Assembly: GCA_964533515.1 (NCBI GenBank)
Contig: CAZHMB010000001.1
Location: forward strand, 1 to 64,000
Direction: 5' to 3'
DNA from: CAZHMB01 sp964533515
GTDB taxonomy: Archaea; Nanobdellota; Nanobdellia; Pacearchaeales; GW2011-AR1
Length of the DNA stretch: 64,000 nt
The translations under genes were made by a program, and so were the position numbers. A model generated the notes under the pieces. That model saw nothing but the letters and a program-made list of their open reading frames with translations. It did not search any database and was not told the DNA's origin. Position 1 is the first letter of the stretch. Every line of letters starts with the position of its first letter. Of the stretch, positions 24,489 to 32,459 are shown piece after piece.

Positions 24489-25283
24489 ATGACAAAAATA
24501 GAAGTTTATGATTTGAATGGGAAAAAGAAATCTCAGGCAGAATTGCCTAAAGTCTTCTCTGCTCCTATAAAAGAAGAAATTGTTGCTAAGGTTCTTGAGA
24601 CAATGAAAATTCAACAGCCCTATGGTCCGAATCCAATGGCAGGAAAAAACACAAGTGCAAGTGGACAACTTGTTCGTAGAAGACATGTTTGGAAAAGTGG
24701 TTATGGAAGAGGGGCAAGCAGAGTCCCGAGAAAAATAACCTCGAGAAAAGGTAGCCAATTTATATGGGAAGGTGCACAATCACCGAATACAAAAGGCGGT
24801 AGAAGAGCGCATCCTCCGATTCCAATCTCTCACATCAATATTAAAAGAATAAATAAAAAGGAAAAGGTACTTGCTCTTAAAAGTGCCTTGAGTGCAACTG
24901 CAGATTCGAAGATGGTGCAAGAAAAATATTCTTGTCTTGCAGATAAAAAAGTCGAGGGCGTTCCTTTTGTTATTGAGATGAAAAATTCTGTGAAGACTAA
25001 ACAACTTGCTTCTGGAATGAAGAGTATGTTGGGAGATTTGTATTGCGTTGCTGAAAGGAAAAAATCTATCCGAGGGACAAAAGGAAAATCTAGGGGAAGG
25101 AAATACAAGAGATCGGCGGGAATGTTGATAGTTATTGGTAATGAGGAAATTTTGAAAACGAAATTATTCGAAGTTAAAAAAGCAAGGGAGCTTAATTTAA
25201 CTGACTTGGCTTCTGGCGGGTTGGGAAGATTGGTTGTTTATACTGAAAAAGCAATTAAAGAGATAGGGGAGAATTTCAAATAA
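24489..25283 (+). CDS. rpl4: Large ribosomal subunit protein uL4
   Basis: 50S protein L4e/uL4, lining the exit tunnel with a long internal loop. The 264-residue protein has the loop segments SGQLVRRRHVWKSGYGRGAS and GRRAHPP, and a C-terminal globular part with SRGRKYKRSAGMLIV. It lies one base downstream of the inserted 162-residue gene and one base before uL23. Confidence 0.95.
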   Translation: MTKIEVYDLNGKKKSQAELPKVFSAPIKEEIVAKVLETMKIQQPYGPNPMAGKNTSASGQLVRRRHVWKSGYGRGASRVPRKITSRKGSQFIWEGAQSPNTKGGRRAHPPIPISHINIKRINKKEKVLALKSALSATADSKMVQEKYSCLADKKVEGVPFVIEMKNSVKTKQLASGMKSMLGDLYCVAERKKSIRGTKGKSRGRKYKRSAGMLIVIGNEEILKTKLFEVKKARELNLTDLASGGLGRLVVYTEKAIKEIGENFK

Positions 25284-25284
25284 A

Positions 25285-25599
25285 ATGGCTGAGAAAAAAG
25301 AAAAACCAAAAGTGAAGGAAAAGGTTGTAGAGAAAAAACCTGCGAGAAAAAAATTCATCCAGCTAAAACCCAGAGTAACTGAAAAAGCAATCATGATGCT
25401 TGAGTCTCAAAATACTCTTGGATTTGAAATTCCTAAAATTGTTAGTAAGGATGAATTGAAGGAAAAAGTTGAGGAAACTTTTGAAGTTAAAGTTGAAAAT
25501 GTTCGGACACACATTCAGAAAGGAAAGAAATATGCTTACGTTAAATTAAAACCAGAGAACTTGGCTATTGATATTGCAACCAAGTTGGGAATGATATAA
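25285..25599 (+). CDS. rpl23: Large ribosomal subunit protein uL23
   Basis: Exit-tunnel rim protein and docking site for SRP and the SecY channel. The 104-residue protein has a Lys/Glu-rich extension of about 25 residues before the core (FIQLKPRVTEKAIMMLESQNTLGFEI). The core ends with the expected YAYVKLKPENLAIDIATKLGMI. It is placed between uL4 and uL2 as usual, one base from each. Confidence 0.95.
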   Translation: MAEKKEKPKVKEKVVEKKPARKKFIQLKPRVTEKAIMMLESQNTLGFEIPKIVSKDELKEKVEETFEVKVENVRTHIQKGKKYAYVKLKPENLAIDIATKLGMI

Positions 25600-25600
25600 G

Positions 25601-26296
25601 ATGGGAAAGAGAATAATCCAACAGGCTCGTGGAAAAGGAAGTTTTAGTTATAGAGTTCCTAAGAAATCTTTTATTTACAAAATGCAATTCCCAAGAAATC
25701 TTTCTGGGAAAGGAAAAATTGTTTTGTTATTGAATTCAAAGGCACATAGTGCTCCTTTGGCTAAGATCAAAGATTCCTCTGGAAATCTTTTTTACGTTCC
25801 TGCTGTTGAAGGAATCTATGAGGGACAAGAGATTGAATTTGGTGGGAAAAACAAAGGGGATATAACTGCTCTGAAAGATATCCCTGTGAAAACAAAGGTT
25901 TCAATGATTGAATCTCGTCCGGGCGATGGCGGAAAGTTTATAAAAACTGCTGGAAGTTTTTCAACGGTGAATAGAATTATCGAGGGAGATATTTTCCTTG
26001 TTATGCCCTCGAAAAAGGAGAAGAAATTCAAAGGAGTTTGCAGGGCAGTGATAGGAGAAATTGCTGGCGCGGGAAGATTGGACAAACCACTTATGAAAGC
26101 GGGGAAGCAACATCACATTAAAAAAGCTAAAAACAAACTATGGCCTAGGACGTCTGCATTGAAATTCAATGCGATTGATCACCCTTTCGGTTCTGGTCGT
26201 GGAAAGAATCCTAAACCAAAAATCGCGAAGAGAAATGCTCCTCCGGGGGCTAAAGTTGGCCTATTGAGACCAAGGAGGACCGGTAAGAAAAGATAA
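25601..26296 (+). CDS. rpl2: Large ribosomal subunit protein uL2
   Basis: Universal core protein near the peptidyl-transferase centre. The 231-residue archaeal form begins GKRIIQQARGKGSFSYRVPKK. It has the GDGGKFIKTAGSF segment and the basic C-terminal tail with the conserved His region (NAIDHPFGSGRGKNPK). One base after its stop begins a short leader ORF, followed by uS19. Confidence 0.96.
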   Translation: MGKRIIQQARGKGSFSYRVPKKSFIYKMQFPRNLSGKGKIVLLLNSKAHSAPLAKIKDSSGNLFYVPAVEGIYEGQEIEFGGKNKGDITALKDIPVKTKVSMIESRPGDGGKFIKTAGSFSTVNRIIEGDIFLVMPSKKEKKFKGVCRAVIGEIAGAGRLDKPLMKAGKQHHIKKAKNKLWPRTSALKFNAIDHPFGSGRGKNPKPKIAKRNAPPGAKVGLLRPRRTGKKR

Positions 26297-26297
26297 A

Positions 26298-26354
26298 ATG
26301 GCAATTAATAAAATTAAAAATTTTAAATCCCCCATTTTCAGGGGAACGAAATAA
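26298..26354 (+). promoter_or_regulatory. Short leader ORF/motif before uS19
   Basis: An 18-codon ATG frame spaced one base from the uL2 stop and one base from the uS19 ATG, exactly like a coupled operon gene. The peptide MAINKIKNFKSPIFRGTK is close to the one before uL1 and the one before uL18. At RNA level a CCCC/GGGG hairpin is possible across CCCCATTTTCAGGGG. It is either a tiny conserved peptide or a regulatory RNA motif. Confidence 0.45.
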
Positions 26355-26355
26355 A

Positions 26356-26769
26356 ATGGCGGAATCAAAAAAAATAAAATCCGGAAAGAAAGAATTCGAA
26401 TACAGAGGAATCTCTCTTGAAGAATTGAAAAAGTTAGATGTACGAGAATTTGCAAAGTATGTTAAGTCGAGAAAAAGAAGAACTCTTTTGAGACAATTCA
26501 GCGAGATCGAGGATTTTCTTACTAGAGCAAGAAAAAAGATCGAAAAGAATAAACCGATTAGAACACATAAAAGACACATCATTATCGTCCCTGAGATGGT
26601 TGGAATGAAACTACACGTTCACAATGGAAGAAAATTCGAGCCTTTCGAGGTTGTTGTTGAAATGCTCGGGCATCGATTTGGAGAATTTTCACTTACAAGA
26701 TCATTAGTAAAGCACGGCGCTGCAGGTGTTGGTGCAACTAAAGGAAGTAAAGCTTTGAGTAAAGCATAA
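26356..26769 (+). CDS. rps19: Small ribosomal subunit protein uS19
   Basis: 30S head protein S19 (137 residues). The core includes RTHKRHIIIVPEMVGMKLHVHNGRKF in a form split by no gap, and the C-terminal GEFSLTRSLVKHGAAGVGATKGSKA segment typical of archaea. It has an N-terminal extension of about 20 charged residues. It follows the leader ORF by one base and precedes uL22 by seven. Confidence 0.95.
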   Translation: MAESKKIKSGKKEFEYRGISLEELKKLDVREFAKYVKSRKRRTLLRQFSEIEDFLTRARKKIEKNKPIRTHKRHIIIVPEMVGMKLHVHNGRKFEPFEVVVEMLGHRFGEFSLTRSLVKHGAAGVGATKGSKALSKA

Positions 26770-26776
26770 AAACAAA

Positions 26777-27376
26777 ATGCCGAATACAGAAAAACCACAA
26801 GGAAAAACTGAACAGAAGAAAAATGCAGTTGGACCTGGAAAAGAAAAGAAAAAAATGCCGACGCCAAAGGCAGGGGATGCTCCTAAAGACAAAAAGGAAG
26901 ATAAGAAAGTTGAAGAAAAAGATAAAAAGAAAGTTATTACCAAACCTAAAGTTCAAAAAACATCTGCTATAGTTGATGCTAAAAGTATTCCGATTTCAAA
27001 CAAGACCGGAAAGGGAATTTGTAAATTCATAAAAGGCAAATCAATTGAGAAAGCTATTGCAGATCTTGAGCAAGTTATATTGTTAAAAAAACCGGTTCCT
27101 TTGACTGGAGAAATTCCCCATCGGCACGGGAAAGGAATCTCAAGTGGGAGATTTCCAATTAACGCAAGCAAGGAGTTCATAGTCTTATTGAAAGGTTTAA
27201 GAGGCAATGTTGCAGTTAATGAATTGCAAGACCCAGTAATTATCTCGGAAGCGATAATCAATAAAGCTCAAAGACCTTTCGGAAAATTCGGAAGAGTGAA
27301 AAGAAAAAGGGCGCACGTGAAATTAATTGCAAGATCAAAACTAAATAAAAAGAAAAGCAGTGAGGAGAAAAAATAA
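26777..27376 (+). CDS. rpl22: Large ribosomal subunit protein uL22
   Basis: Exit-tunnel protein L22. The core starts near residue 55 (ISNKTGKGICKFIKGKSIEKAIADLE) and continues with IPHRHGKGISSGRFPINASKEF and the RAHVKLIA C-terminal segment. The first 55 residues are a Lys/Glu/Pro-rich, probably disordered extension not seen in most archaeal L22. The actual start could be the internal ATG (KKMPTPK) about 27 codons in; I keep the longer form because it starts close to the uS19 stop. Confidence 0.92.
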   Translation: MPNTEKPQGKTEQKKNAVGPGKEKKKMPTPKAGDAPKDKKEDKKVEEKDKKKVITKPKVQKTSAIVDAKSIPISNKTGKGICKFIKGKSIEKAIADLEQVILLKKPVPLTGEIPHRHGKGISSGRFPINASKEFIVLLKGLRGNVAVNELQDPVIISEAIINKAQRPFGKFGRVKRKRAHVKLIARSKLNKKKSSEEKK

Positions 27377-27377
27377 T

Positions 27378-28067
27378 ATGGAAGAAAGAAATGTTGTAAA
27401 ATTTAAGAAAGAAGAATTCGCTATGAAGAATTATATCAAAACTAATTTGGGAAAGGGTAAAGTTAGCAGGGTAAGAATAGAATACACTCCTGTTGGAGAA
27501 AAAGTTATTATATCTACAGCAAAACCCGGATTGGTTATCGGCCGAGGCGGAGAAACAATCAATGAACTAACTCAAGTTTTGAAAAGAGTTTTCCATTTCG
27601 AAAATGTTCACATAGAAATCGATGAGATAAAAGTTCAAGAATTGGATGCGCAGCTCATGGCAGATGAAATTGCCCTGAGTCTTGAGAGATTTGGCCCAAT
27701 TAGATTTAAAGTTATTGCATATAAAACTTTGCAAAGAATCGTTGAAGCTGGAGCTTTGGGAGTAGAACTTCGATTGAATGGAAAACTTCCTAGTTCAAGA
27801 GCAAAGTCGTGGAGATTCGCTCAAGGATACCTAAAGAAAACTGGGGAAAGCGCGAATGTTGTTGATGTTGCACATTCTACGGCTCAAACAAAACCGGGAA
27901 CTGTCGGAATCAAAGTTAGTATATTAAGGCCAGATGCAAAATTGAAGGATAGAATCCCTCTTGATGACGAACTTTTTGAGAAACTTAATAAAAATGTTGA
28001 AGGGATGAAAAATGAAGAAACTCCTGCAAAGAAAAAGAAGAAAACAAAAAGGAAGGCTGAAAAATGA
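27378..28067 (+). CDS. rps3: Small ribosomal subunit protein uS3
   Basis: 30S protein S3 at the mRNA entry site, with ribosomal helicase and lyase-type activities in some species. It has the KH domain signature GLVIGRGGETINELT near residues 55-70 and the C-terminal GTVGIKVSILRPDA segment. The start is the ATG at 27378 (MEERNVVKFKKEEF), one base after the uL22 stop; the frame is open six codons further back but lacks a better ATG. Ends with ATGA overlap into uL29. Confidence 0.95.
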   Translation: MEERNVVKFKKEEFAMKNYIKTNLGKGKVSRVRIEYTPVGEKVIISTAKPGLVIGRGGETINELTQVLKRVFHFENVHIEIDEIKVQELDAQLMADEIALSLERFGPIRFKVIAYKTLQRIVEAGALGVELRLNGKLPSSRAKSWRFAQGYLKKTGESANVVDVAHSTAQTKPGTVGIKVSILRPDAKLKDRIPLDDELFEKLNKNVEGMKNEETPAKKKKKTKRKAEK

Positions 28068-28234
28068 AAATCGCAGATATAAAAAAAATGGACGCAAAGG
28101 AAAGGGAAAAGAAATTTAAAGAATTAGAAATGGAATTGATTAAGTCCAATGTAAGTTCAGCTAAAGGTAGCGGAAGTGGGAAGACAAAAGAAATTAAAAA
28201 AACTATCGCAAAGATACTCACATTCAATAAATGA
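28064..28234 (+). CDS. rpl29: Large ribosomal subunit protein uL29
   Basis: 50S protein L29 (56 residues), next to the tunnel exit. The frame starts MKIADIKKMDAKEREKKF, and the middle ELEMELIKSNVSS gives the two-helix hairpin pattern of the family. It overlaps uS3 (ATGA) and SUI1 (ATGA) by four bases each, so all three are translationally coupled. It is short and easily missed, but its position between uS3 and SUI1 is exactly that of archaeal L29. Confidence 0.9.
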   Translation: MKIADIKKMDAKEREKKFKELEMELIKSNVSSAKGSGSGKTKEIKKTIAKILTFNK

Positions 28235-28542
28235 ATATGGAAATATGCCCAAAGTGTGGCTTGCCACAGCAAGCATGTGTTTGTGAACAAATCGCAAAAG
28301 GTTCACAAAAGATACAAGTGACAACAGACCGTAAGCGATACGGTAAGATAGTTACTGTTGTTACAGGCTTCGACCAAGGAGTCGACATCAAGCAAACAGC
28401 TAAGGACCTGAAAAACAAGCTGGCTTGTGGAGGGACTTTCTACCCCGAAGGCGGGAAGATTGAACTTCAAGGAGACCACAAAGGAAAGATAAAAGGTCTC
28501 TTGGTCGAGATGGGATTCGGCGAAGAATCTATCGAAGCATGA
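28231..28542 (+). CDS. sui1: Translation initiation factor aIF1 (SUI1 family)
   Basis: SUI1/eIF1-type factor that monitors start-codon selection on the 30S subunit. The 103-residue protein has an N-terminal Cys-rich segment (CPKCGLPQQACVCE). The SUI1 domain follows (RYGKIVTVVTGFDQG...KDLKNKLACGGTFYPEGGKIELQGDHKGKI). Archaeal operons usually continue here with rnp1 (the RNase P subunit Rpp29/Pop4) before uS17. That gene is absent and a hairpin-containing gap is found instead. Confidence 0.92.
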   Translation: MNMEICPKCGLPQQACVCEQIAKGSQKIQVTTDRKRYGKIVTVVTGFDQGVDIKQTAKDLKNKLACGGTFYPEGGKIELQGDHKGKIKGLLVEMGFGEESIEA

Positions 28543-28543
28543 A

Positions 28544-28608
28544 AAGAATTTCCTTCAGGAAATTCTTATACATTACCCCCTTCGCCGCACCCAGGCTCAG
28601 AGGGTAAT
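28544..28608 (+). promoter_or_regulatory. Double hairpin in the SUI1-uS17 gap
   Basis: First hairpin: perfect 10-bp stem (AAGAATTTCC 28544-28553 with GGAAATTCTT 28558-28567), TTCA loop, right at the SUI1 stop. Second: ATTACCC (28572-28578) with GGGTAAT (28602-28608) around a GC-richer loop. The first may end or attenuate the upstream transcript; the second may be part of a uS17 leader. It occupies the usual site of rnp1. Confidence 0.45.
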
Positions 28609-28627
28609 AAACACACACAAAAACAAA

Positions 28628-29020
28628 ATGGAAAAGAAAAAAACAGGAGCAAAAGTGGAAAAGAAAGAAAACACAAAGGTAGCTAAAGCTGAAATGAAAA
28701 AATGCGAAGATCCTAAATGTCCTTTCCACGGAAATTTGAAAGCGCGAGGAAGAATCTTCCAAGGAAAAGTTATTAGAAAACATCCAAAGAAAATAACAAT
28801 TGAATTTGATAGAGATGTTTACGTGAAAAAATATGAAAGATTCTCAAAATCAAGGACCAAAATTCACGCAAGACTTCCAGACTGTATGGCAGACCAGATT
28901 AATATTGGAGACCACATCAAGATACAAGAATGTCGTCCATTAAGTAAGATTATACATTTTGTAGTTATTGAAAAAGTTAAAGACGCTGAAAAAGTAAATA
29001 CTGGCGAGGATAAACAATGA
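28628..29020 (+). CDS. rps17: Small ribosomal subunit protein uS17
   Basis: 30S protein S17 (130 residues), an early 16S rRNA binder. Core segments include CEDPKCPFHGNLKARGRIFQGKVI, typical of archaeal S17 with its CxxxxCPFHG motif, and HARLPDCMADQINIGDHIKIQECRPLSKIIHFVV. About 25 Lys/Glu-rich residues precede the core. Overlaps uL14 by four bases. Confidence 0.95.
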   Translation: MEKKKTGAKVEKKENTKVAKAEMKKCEDPKCPFHGNLKARGRIFQGKVIRKHPKKITIEFDRDVYVKKYERFSKSRTKIHARLPDCMADQINIGDHIKIQECRPLSKIIHFVVIEKVKDAEKVNTGEDKQ

Positions 29021-29418
29021 AAGCAGTAAGTGCAAGAACAACAGCTGGATTAAATATCGGGGCTAAGATGGTCTCAAGTGATAATAGTGGGGCTAAGATA
29101 GTAAAAATAACTGGAATTAAAAAAGGTAAGGGAAAGAAAGGCCAACAAAATCGTGCGAAGATTGGCGATTGGGTTAAAGTCTCTGTGAAGAAAGGAATTC
29201 CAGATATGAAAGGGAAAGTTTTTGATGCGGTTGTTATAAGACAGAAAAAATCTTTCAGAAGATTGACTGGAGAAAGAATAGCCTTCCAGGATAATGCTGT
29301 GGCTATATTGAAAGACGAAAAAGGTAATCCGAAAGGAACACAAATTAAAGGAGCAATCGCGAGAGAGATCATGGAAAGATGGCCTCAAGTTGCAAAGATT
29401 GCATCAATAGTATACTAA
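29017..29418 (+). CDS. rpl14: Large ribosomal subunit protein uL14
   Basis: 50S interface protein L14 (133 residues). Recognisable segments are LNIGAKMVSSDNSGAKIVKITGI near the start, VRQKK-type VIRQKKSFRRLTGERIAFQDNAVAIL in the middle, and the C-terminal KGAIAREIMERWPQVAKIASIVY. Coupled to uS17 by ATGA and followed after one base by a small unknown gene instead of uL24. Confidence 0.95.
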   Translation: MKAVSARTTAGLNIGAKMVSSDNSGAKIVKITGIKKGKGKKGQQNRAKIGDWVKVSVKKGIPDMKGKVFDAVVIRQKKSFRRLTGERIAFQDNAVAILKDEKGNPKGTQIKGAIAREIMERWPQVAKIASIVY

Positions 29419-29419
29419 A

Positions 29420-29605
29420 ATGAATAGAGCATATCAACTACTAAAATTGGCAGGGTCCGCTTTAAATAGGGAAGCTTATGGATTAGCAAGAAAGTTATTT
29501 TTAGAATCTCGGGAACTGGATACGCTCGGGGTTTCTCGTCTTGCAACAACCCAAGGATTAGAGTGGGTTGAAAATGAATTAAAACAACGATCATCCACAG
29601 CATAA
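29420..29605 (+). CDS. Small hypothetical protein between uL14 and uL24
   Basis: A 61-residue helical protein (MNRAYQLLKLAGSALNREAY...) that looks like one TPR-like helix pair (LNREAYGLARKLFLESREL). Both junctions are the tight TAAAATG type, one base to uL14 and one to uL24, so it is a genuine operon member. No ribosomal family recognised; archaeal operons usually go directly from uL14 to uL24. Confidence 0.7.
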   Translation: MNRAYQLLKLAGSALNREAYGLARKLFLESRELDTLGVSRLATTQGLEWVENELKQRSSTA

Positions 29606-29606
29606 A

Positions 29607-30035
29607 ATGAAAAAGAAATTTTCAAAACACTGGAAAGCGAGTAAACAACCTCGGAAACAGAGGAAATATCTAGCTAATGCCCCATTACATATTAAAAGAA
29701 AGTTCCTTAGTGTGAACCTTGTAAAAACTCTCAGAGAAAAACACAAAACGAGAAACGTTCCAGTTAGAAAAGGTGACAAGGTTAAAGTTATGCGTGGAAG
29801 TTACAAAGGAAAATCTGGAAAGGTTGTTGAAGTTAAAATAAAGCTGGGGAAAATTTATATGGAAAATGTTCAAAGGAAAAAACTTGATGGTTCAAGTGTG
29901 AATGTTCCTATTAAAGCTTCAAACTTGCAGATACTAGAACTGAACACTGAGGATAAAAAAAGAAAATTGGGGAAAAGGGAAGAAGTTAAAAAGGAAACCC
30001 AAAAGGAATTAAATAAGGAAATTAAGAAGAAATAA
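29607..30035 (+). CDS. rpl24: Large ribosomal subunit protein uL24
   Basis: 50S assembly-initiator protein L24 with a KOW domain (RKGDKVKVMRGSYKGKSGKVVEVKIK near residues 53-78). The 142-residue archaeal form has the extended N-terminus SKHWKASKQPRKQRKYLANAPLH and a Lys/Glu-rich tail. One base before eS4. Confidence 0.95.
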   Translation: MKKKFSKHWKASKQPRKQRKYLANAPLHIKRKFLSVNLVKTLREKHKTRNVPVRKGDKVKVMRGSYKGKSGKVVEVKIKLGKIYMENVQRKKLDGSSVNVPIKASNLQILELNTEDKKRKLGKREEVKKETQKELNKEIKKK

Positions 30036-30036
30036 A

Positions 30037-30693
30037 ATGGCACATTTAAAAAGACAAAAAGTTCCGAAAATCTGGCCGCTTCATAGAAAGGGTAATACTT
30101 TTGTAGTTAGGCCCAAAGGGAGCATCGAGAAAGGAATTCCTTTGCTTGTTGGTTTAAGAGATATGCTGGTGGTTGCGAAGACTAAAAAGGAAGTTAAGAA
30201 AGCGATTTCTGAAGGAAATATTTTGATAAATAAAAGAAAAGCAAGAGACGTGCGGGAAGCTCTAACTCTCTTCGATAATGTCAGTTTGGTTCCTGTGAAA
30301 AAATCATATAAATTAGTTATTTTAGAATCTGGAAGATTTGGTTTTGAAGAGATCAAAGATGCCGAGGCCGGTAAAAAGATTGCTAAGGTCATTGATAAAA
30401 AGATCTTGAAAGGGAAAAAAATCCAGATTAATTTGGAAGATGGAAGAAACTATCTCCTGGATTCAAAAGAAAAATATAACATCGGAGATTCTGCTGTGAT
30501 TGATGTTGAAAAAAAGAAAATTGAAGAATATCTTCCTATGGATAAAGGCTCAAAAGTCTTGGTCTTTGAGGGAAAACATACCGGCAAAACAGGAGAGATA
30601 AAAGCCATAGAAAAAGATAGAAAAATGGTAATGGTAAAAATAGCAGAAAAGGAAGTTGAAGTCTTAATTAAACAGGTTATAGTTATAAAATAA
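30037..30693 (+). CDS. rps4e: Small ribosomal subunit protein eS4
   Basis: Archaeal/eukaryotic-specific S4e. The 218-residue protein begins AHLKRQKVPKIWPLHRKGNTF, the family hallmark. An S4-like RNA-binding region (EGNILINKRKARDVREALTLFD) and a C-terminal KOW-like part (GKHTGKTGEIKAI) follow. Position between uL24 and uL5 is standard in archaea. Confidence 0.96.
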   Translation: MAHLKRQKVPKIWPLHRKGNTFVVRPKGSIEKGIPLLVGLRDMLVVAKTKKEVKKAISEGNILINKRKARDVREALTLFDNVSLVPVKKSYKLVILESGRFGFEEIKDAEAGKKIAKVIDKKILKGKKIQINLEDGRNYLLDSKEKYNIGDSAVIDVEKKKIEEYLPMDKGSKVLVFEGKHTGKTGEIKAIEKDRKMVMVKIAEKEVEVLIKQVIVIK

Positions 30694-30694
30694 A

Positions 30695-31228
30695 ATGGCT
30701 GAAGAAATAAAGAAATCCGCAAAAGAAATCAAAGAAAATATTATGAGAACAATAAAGATAGATAAAGTTGTATTAAGCATGGGTGCTAACGGAGAAGAGT
30801 TGGACAAGGCTGTTGCCTTACTTAAATTGATAACAAATAGGACTCCGATGAAAACGAGATCAACAAAAAGGATTCCTTCTCTTGGAGTTAGGCCAGGGCT
30901 TGAAATTGGGGCTGTTGTAACAATAAGGAAGGATCCCGAGGATATTTTGCGTAAATTGTTAGGTGCTAAAGATAATCTCCTGAAAGAAAAGCAAATTGTT
31001 GCAGACCATTTTTCATTTGGAATCGCAGAGTATATCGAGATTGCCGGAATGGAATATCAAAGAGATATTGGAATCATGGGATTAGATGTAACAGTCGTTT
31101 TCAAAAGAAGTGGGAGAAGAGTAAAACTCAAAAAGATAAAGCGTGGGAAATTTTCAAAGAGGCAATCTGTCTCTAAAGAAGAAATAATTAAATTTATGGA
31201 AGACAATTTCGAAACGGAGTTCGCTTAA
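30695..31228 (+). CDS. rpl5: Large ribosomal subunit protein uL5
   Basis: 50S central-protuberance protein that binds 5S rRNA and contacts P-site tRNA. Core segments are IDKVVLSMGANGEELDKAVALLKLITNRTP, SLGVRPGLEIGAVVTIRK and FGIAEYIEIAGMEYQRDIGIMGLDV. The 177-residue form may start at 30695 or about ten codons later (MRTIKIDKVV); the long form sits one base from eS4. Confidence 0.95.
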   Translation: MAEEIKKSAKEIKENIMRTIKIDKVVLSMGANGEELDKAVALLKLITNRTPMKTRSTKRIPSLGVRPGLEIGAVVTIRKDPEDILRKLLGAKDNLLKEKQIVADHFSFGIAEYIEIAGMEYQRDIGIMGLDVTVVFKRSGRRVKLKKIKRGKFSKRQSVSKEEIIKFMEDNFETEFA

Positions 31229-31229
31229 A

Positions 31230-31460
31230 ATGACTGCAAGTGATTGGAAAAAGATTTTGAAGCAACTTGGGAAGAAGCCAGCGATAAGAGAGAAGTTTTT
31301 GAAGCATTGCAGACCAAAGAAAAGAAAGTTCGGTGTGGCTGCTCAAAAATGCGAACGGTGCGGAAGATTCGGGGCGCGTGTTTCAAGTTACGGATTAAAT
31401 TTATGCCGTCATTGTTTCAGAGAAATCGCTGAAGAGATTGGATTTAAAAAATATTCATAA
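31230..31460 (+). CDS. rps14: Small ribosomal subunit protein uS14 (zinc type) with N-terminal extension
   Basis: 30S head protein S14 with the C+ zinc motif: CERCGRFG, then LCRHCFRE. The core of about 50 residues is preceded by 25 residues (MTASDWKKILKQLGKKPAIREKF) not present in most archaeal S14, which begin shortly before the basic segment (HCRPKKRKFG). Starts one base after uL5. Confidence 0.93.
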   Translation: MTASDWKKILKQLGKKPAIREKFLKHCRPKKRKFGVAAQKCERCGRFGARVSSYGLNLCRHCFREIAEEIGFKKYS

Positions 31461-31483
31461 TTAAATAAGGAGAAAAAATAAAA

Positions 31484-31864
31484 ATGTCACATGATGTCGT
31501 TGCTGATGGGTTGAATATGATAAAAAATGCCAACAGAGCTAGAAAGGAATCTGTAAAAATTACCCTCATCTCAAACTTACTTATAGAAGTCTTGAAGATT
31601 ATGAAACAGAAAGGTGCTGTTAAAAGATATAAAATAAATCCCCAGGAAAAATCTGTAGAAGTTGTAATCGGTGATTTGAAAGATTGTAAATCGGTGAAAC
31701 CAAGATTTAAAGTTAGCAAAGAACAAATTGAAAATTACAGAAGAAGATATCTTCCTGCAAGAAACCTTGGGACTTTGGTAGTCTCAACAAGTAAAGGTTT
31801 GATGACGCACGAAGAAGCTCAACAAGAAAATATCGGGGGATGCTTAATAGCTTACTTTTACTGA
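31484..31864 (+). CDS. rps8: Small ribosomal subunit protein uS8
   Basis: Central-domain 30S protein S8 (126 residues). The N-terminus SHDVVADGLNMIKNANRARKE and the C-terminal NLGTLVVSTSKGLMTHEEAQQENIGGCLIAYFY are typical archaeal. A purine run (AAGGAGAAAAA) 12 to 20 bases upstream is a plausible ribosome-binding site. It ends with a TGA that overlaps the ATG of a short leader frame (ATGA) before uL6. Confidence 0.95.
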   Translation: MSHDVVADGLNMIKNANRARKESVKITLISNLLIEVLKIMKQKGAVKRYKINPQEKSVEVVIGDLKDCKSVKPRFKVSKEQIENYRRRYLPARNLGTLVVSTSKGLMTHEEAQQENIGGCLIAYFY

Positions 31865-31914
31865 TGAAAAAATTAAAAATTTTATGCATTTTCCAAAAGG
31901 GAGATTTTTTATAA
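31864..31914 (+). promoter_or_regulatory. Short leader ORF/motif before uL6
   Basis: A 16-codon frame (MKKLKILCIFQKGDFL) that starts with ATGA-type overlap at the uS8 stop and ends one base before the uL6 ATG. It shares AATTAAAAATTTT and a downstream CATTTT with the other leader elements, but its peptide is less similar. The shared DNA motif is clearer than the shared protein here. Confidence 0.35.
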
Positions 31915-31915
31915 A

Positions 31916-32458
31916 ATGAAACAGAAATTATTCACAGAAGTTGAAATTCCTGGAGGCGTTGAAGTTTCTATAGAAGGAAATCTTGTAAGTGTTAAAGGCC
32001 CTGAAGGGGAAAACAAGAAAGAATTTAATTTCGGAAAGTTAAAGATTGAGAAAAAAGATTCAAAAATAGAAATTGGCTGTGATAGGGCCACAAAACGAGA
32101 AAAGAAAATGATGAATACTATTATTGCACACCTAAAAAATATGTTTGGAGGGGTTCAGGAAAAGTATGAATACAAATTGAAAATATGCTTCAACCATTTT
32201 CCTATTACCGTAAAAGCCGAGGGCAAAAAAATTGGTATAAGCAATTTCTTGGGAGAGAAAGTCGCGAGAGAATCAACAATTAATGAGAATGCTGAAGTTG
32301 ACATTCAAAAAGAAATCATAATCGTCACCTCTGTTGATAAAGAGGCCGCAGGCCAAACAGCTGCAAATTTGGAGATTGCCACTAAAATCCGCGGTAAAGA
32401 TAGAAGGGTCTTTCAGGATGGTATTTTCATAACACACAAACCTTCGGGGGAAATATAA
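31916..32458 (+). CDS. rpl6: Large ribosomal subunit protein uL6
   Basis: 50S protein L6 with two related domains. The first begins VEIPGGVEVSIEGNLVSVKGPEGE. The second has KICFNHFPITVKAEGKKIGISNFLGEK, and the C-terminal KIRGKDRRVFQDGIFI is the usual archaeal end. 180 residues. One base before eL32. Confidence 0.95.
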   Translation: MKQKLFTEVEIPGGVEVSIEGNLVSVKGPEGENKKEFNFGKLKIEKKDSKIEIGCDRATKREKKMMNTIIAHLKNMFGGVQEKYEYKLKICFNHFPITVKAEGKKIGISNFLGEKVARESTINENAEVDIQKEIIIVTSVDKEAAGQTAANLEIATKIRGKDRRVFQDGIFITHKPSGEI

Positions 32459-32459
32459 A

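Noticed and set aside
26619..26956. Overlapping minus-strand frames opposite uS19 and uL22
   Set aside because: Phe/Ser-rich translations complementary to Lys/Glu-rich ribosomal genes; the typical shadow pattern.
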